DNA of 42,028 bases from JBMDXB01 sp048594975 (GTDB lineage Bacteria > Acidobacteriota > Vicinamibacteria > Vicinamibacterales > 2-12-FULL-66-21): the NCBI GenBank assembly GCA_048594975.1, contig JBMDXQ010000049.1, positions 1 through 42,028 on the forward strand, given 5' to 3'. Positions 41,607 through 42,028 of the stretch are shown here, in pieces. The notes under the pieces were generated by a model. The model saw only the letters and a list, made by a program, of their open reading frames with translations. It searched no databases and was not told the origin of the DNA. A program made the translations under genes and the position numbers. Position 1 is the first letter of the stretch; every line of letters begins with the position of its first letter.

Positions 41607-41836
41607 AAGGCACAATGGGTGCTCCGGGTCCCACCTCCGCTCCTGGCGCGAACGACGGGCGGACAAGCCCTTGCGGCGAGCTGTCCACCGAAGCGCCGAA
41701 GGCGCGAAGGTGGATCGTCCGAAGCTATGTCAAAGAGCCTGGACGACTAAATACTCTGCAAACGGTAGCTTCTTCGTTCCCCACACCGCAGCTTTGTTCG
41801 TGCACTGCTCTCTCCGGAGGAGAGAGAAGAGATTAT
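41607..41836 (-). other. 23S-5S internal spacer with boxA-like element
   Basis: The spacer holds no tRNA. On the minus strand GGCTCTTTGACA (about 41728-41739) matches the rRNA antitermination boxA (TGCTCTTTAACA) at 10 of 12 positions. An 8-bp hairpin, CTCTCTCC/GGAGAGAG (about 41810-41828), next to the 23S end may be a processing stem. Confidence 0.6.
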
Positions 41837-42028
41837 GGTCAAGCCGCACGGCTGATTAGTATCGGTTAGCTCCACGCATCGCTGCGCTTCCACACCCGAC
41901 CTATTACCTGGTCATCTTCCAGGAGCCTTTAGAGACCCGAAGGTCTGGGAGATCTCATCTTGTGGAGGGTTTCACGCTTAGATGCCTTCAGCGTTTCTCC
42001 CTTCCGCACGTAGCTACCGAGCGCTGCC
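41837..42028 (-). rRNA. rrl: 23S ribosomal RNA, 3' end (partial)
   Basis: On the minus strand the sequence ends CCGATACTAATCAGCCGTGC and GGCTTGACC, the usual 3' end of 23S rRNA. It contains the preceding domain VI helices (AAGATGAGATCTCCCAGACC, CTAAAGGCTCCTGGAAGATG). The gene continues beyond the window. Confidence 0.95.

Overview
The window is a stretch of high-GC bacterial chromosome (about two thirds G+C by eye). The gene mix fits a soil Acidobacteriota, most likely the Vicinamibacteria: several secreted peptidase families (M14, M16 pair, S46, S9-like), a PL11 rhamnogalacturonan lyase, a six-hairpin glycosidase, a VIT/vWA protein, and many short degenerate repeats between genes. That placement is inference; the partial 23S rRNA at the right edge could settle it. 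No phage, plasmid or CRISPR locus was seen.

Left part (1-9.3 kb). A minus-strand operon encodes a three-subunit xanthine-dehydrogenase/CO-dehydrogenase-family enzyme (large, small, medium). Next comes an insertion-sequence graveyard with IS110 and IS256 relics, bounded by inverted copies of a GCCACGGAGG repeat. A YpfJ-type zinc metallopeptidase follows, whose stop codon lies inside that repeat. Then come a MATE exporter, a VOC dioxygenase-like protein fused to a helical domain of unknown function, a DinB-like protein and a conserved protein of unknown function.

Middle part (9.3-23.1 kb). A serine-hydrolase-like protein without its catalytic Ser and Lys is coupled to a small outer-membrane barrel protein. 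Around these lie a metallo-beta-lactamase-fold lactonase-like enzyme, a bactofilin, a broken TfoX-like gene, a Rho_N-like small protein, a small membrane protein, a Gfo/Idh/MocA oxidoreductase and two secreted alpha/beta hydrolases. Two co-translated paralogous proteins of unknown function, a badly decayed DsbA-family gene, an amylo-alpha-1,6-glucosidase-like glycosidase and a pirin complete this part.

Right part (23.1-42 kb). An active/inactive M16 peptidase pair is followed by a small frameshifted Cys-rich gene, an O-methyltransferase, and PL11 with the C-terminal relic of a GH28 pectinase in front of it. A MerR regulator then overlaps a VIT/vWA gene, with a palindrome placed between its -35 and -10. 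Further on are an RRM protein with its own leader and terminator, a truncated EcsC gene beside a perfect 30-bp palindrome, a nitrous-oxide-stimulated-promoter family protein, an M14 carboxypeptidase, a PIG-L deacetylase, an S46 dipeptidyl-peptidase, a thiamine-binding-like protein, a cyclic-2,3-diphosphoglycerate-synthase-like GTPase and the 3' end of an rRNA operon (23S-5S).

Two themes run through the window. First, at least eight genes have a TANNNT -10-like box exactly 6 nt before the start codon, which predicts leaderless mRNAs; other genes keep a Shine-Dalgarno site. Second, many genes are decaying (amber codon, frameshifts, truncations), and intergenic gaps carry short words repeated several times, often touching stop codons.
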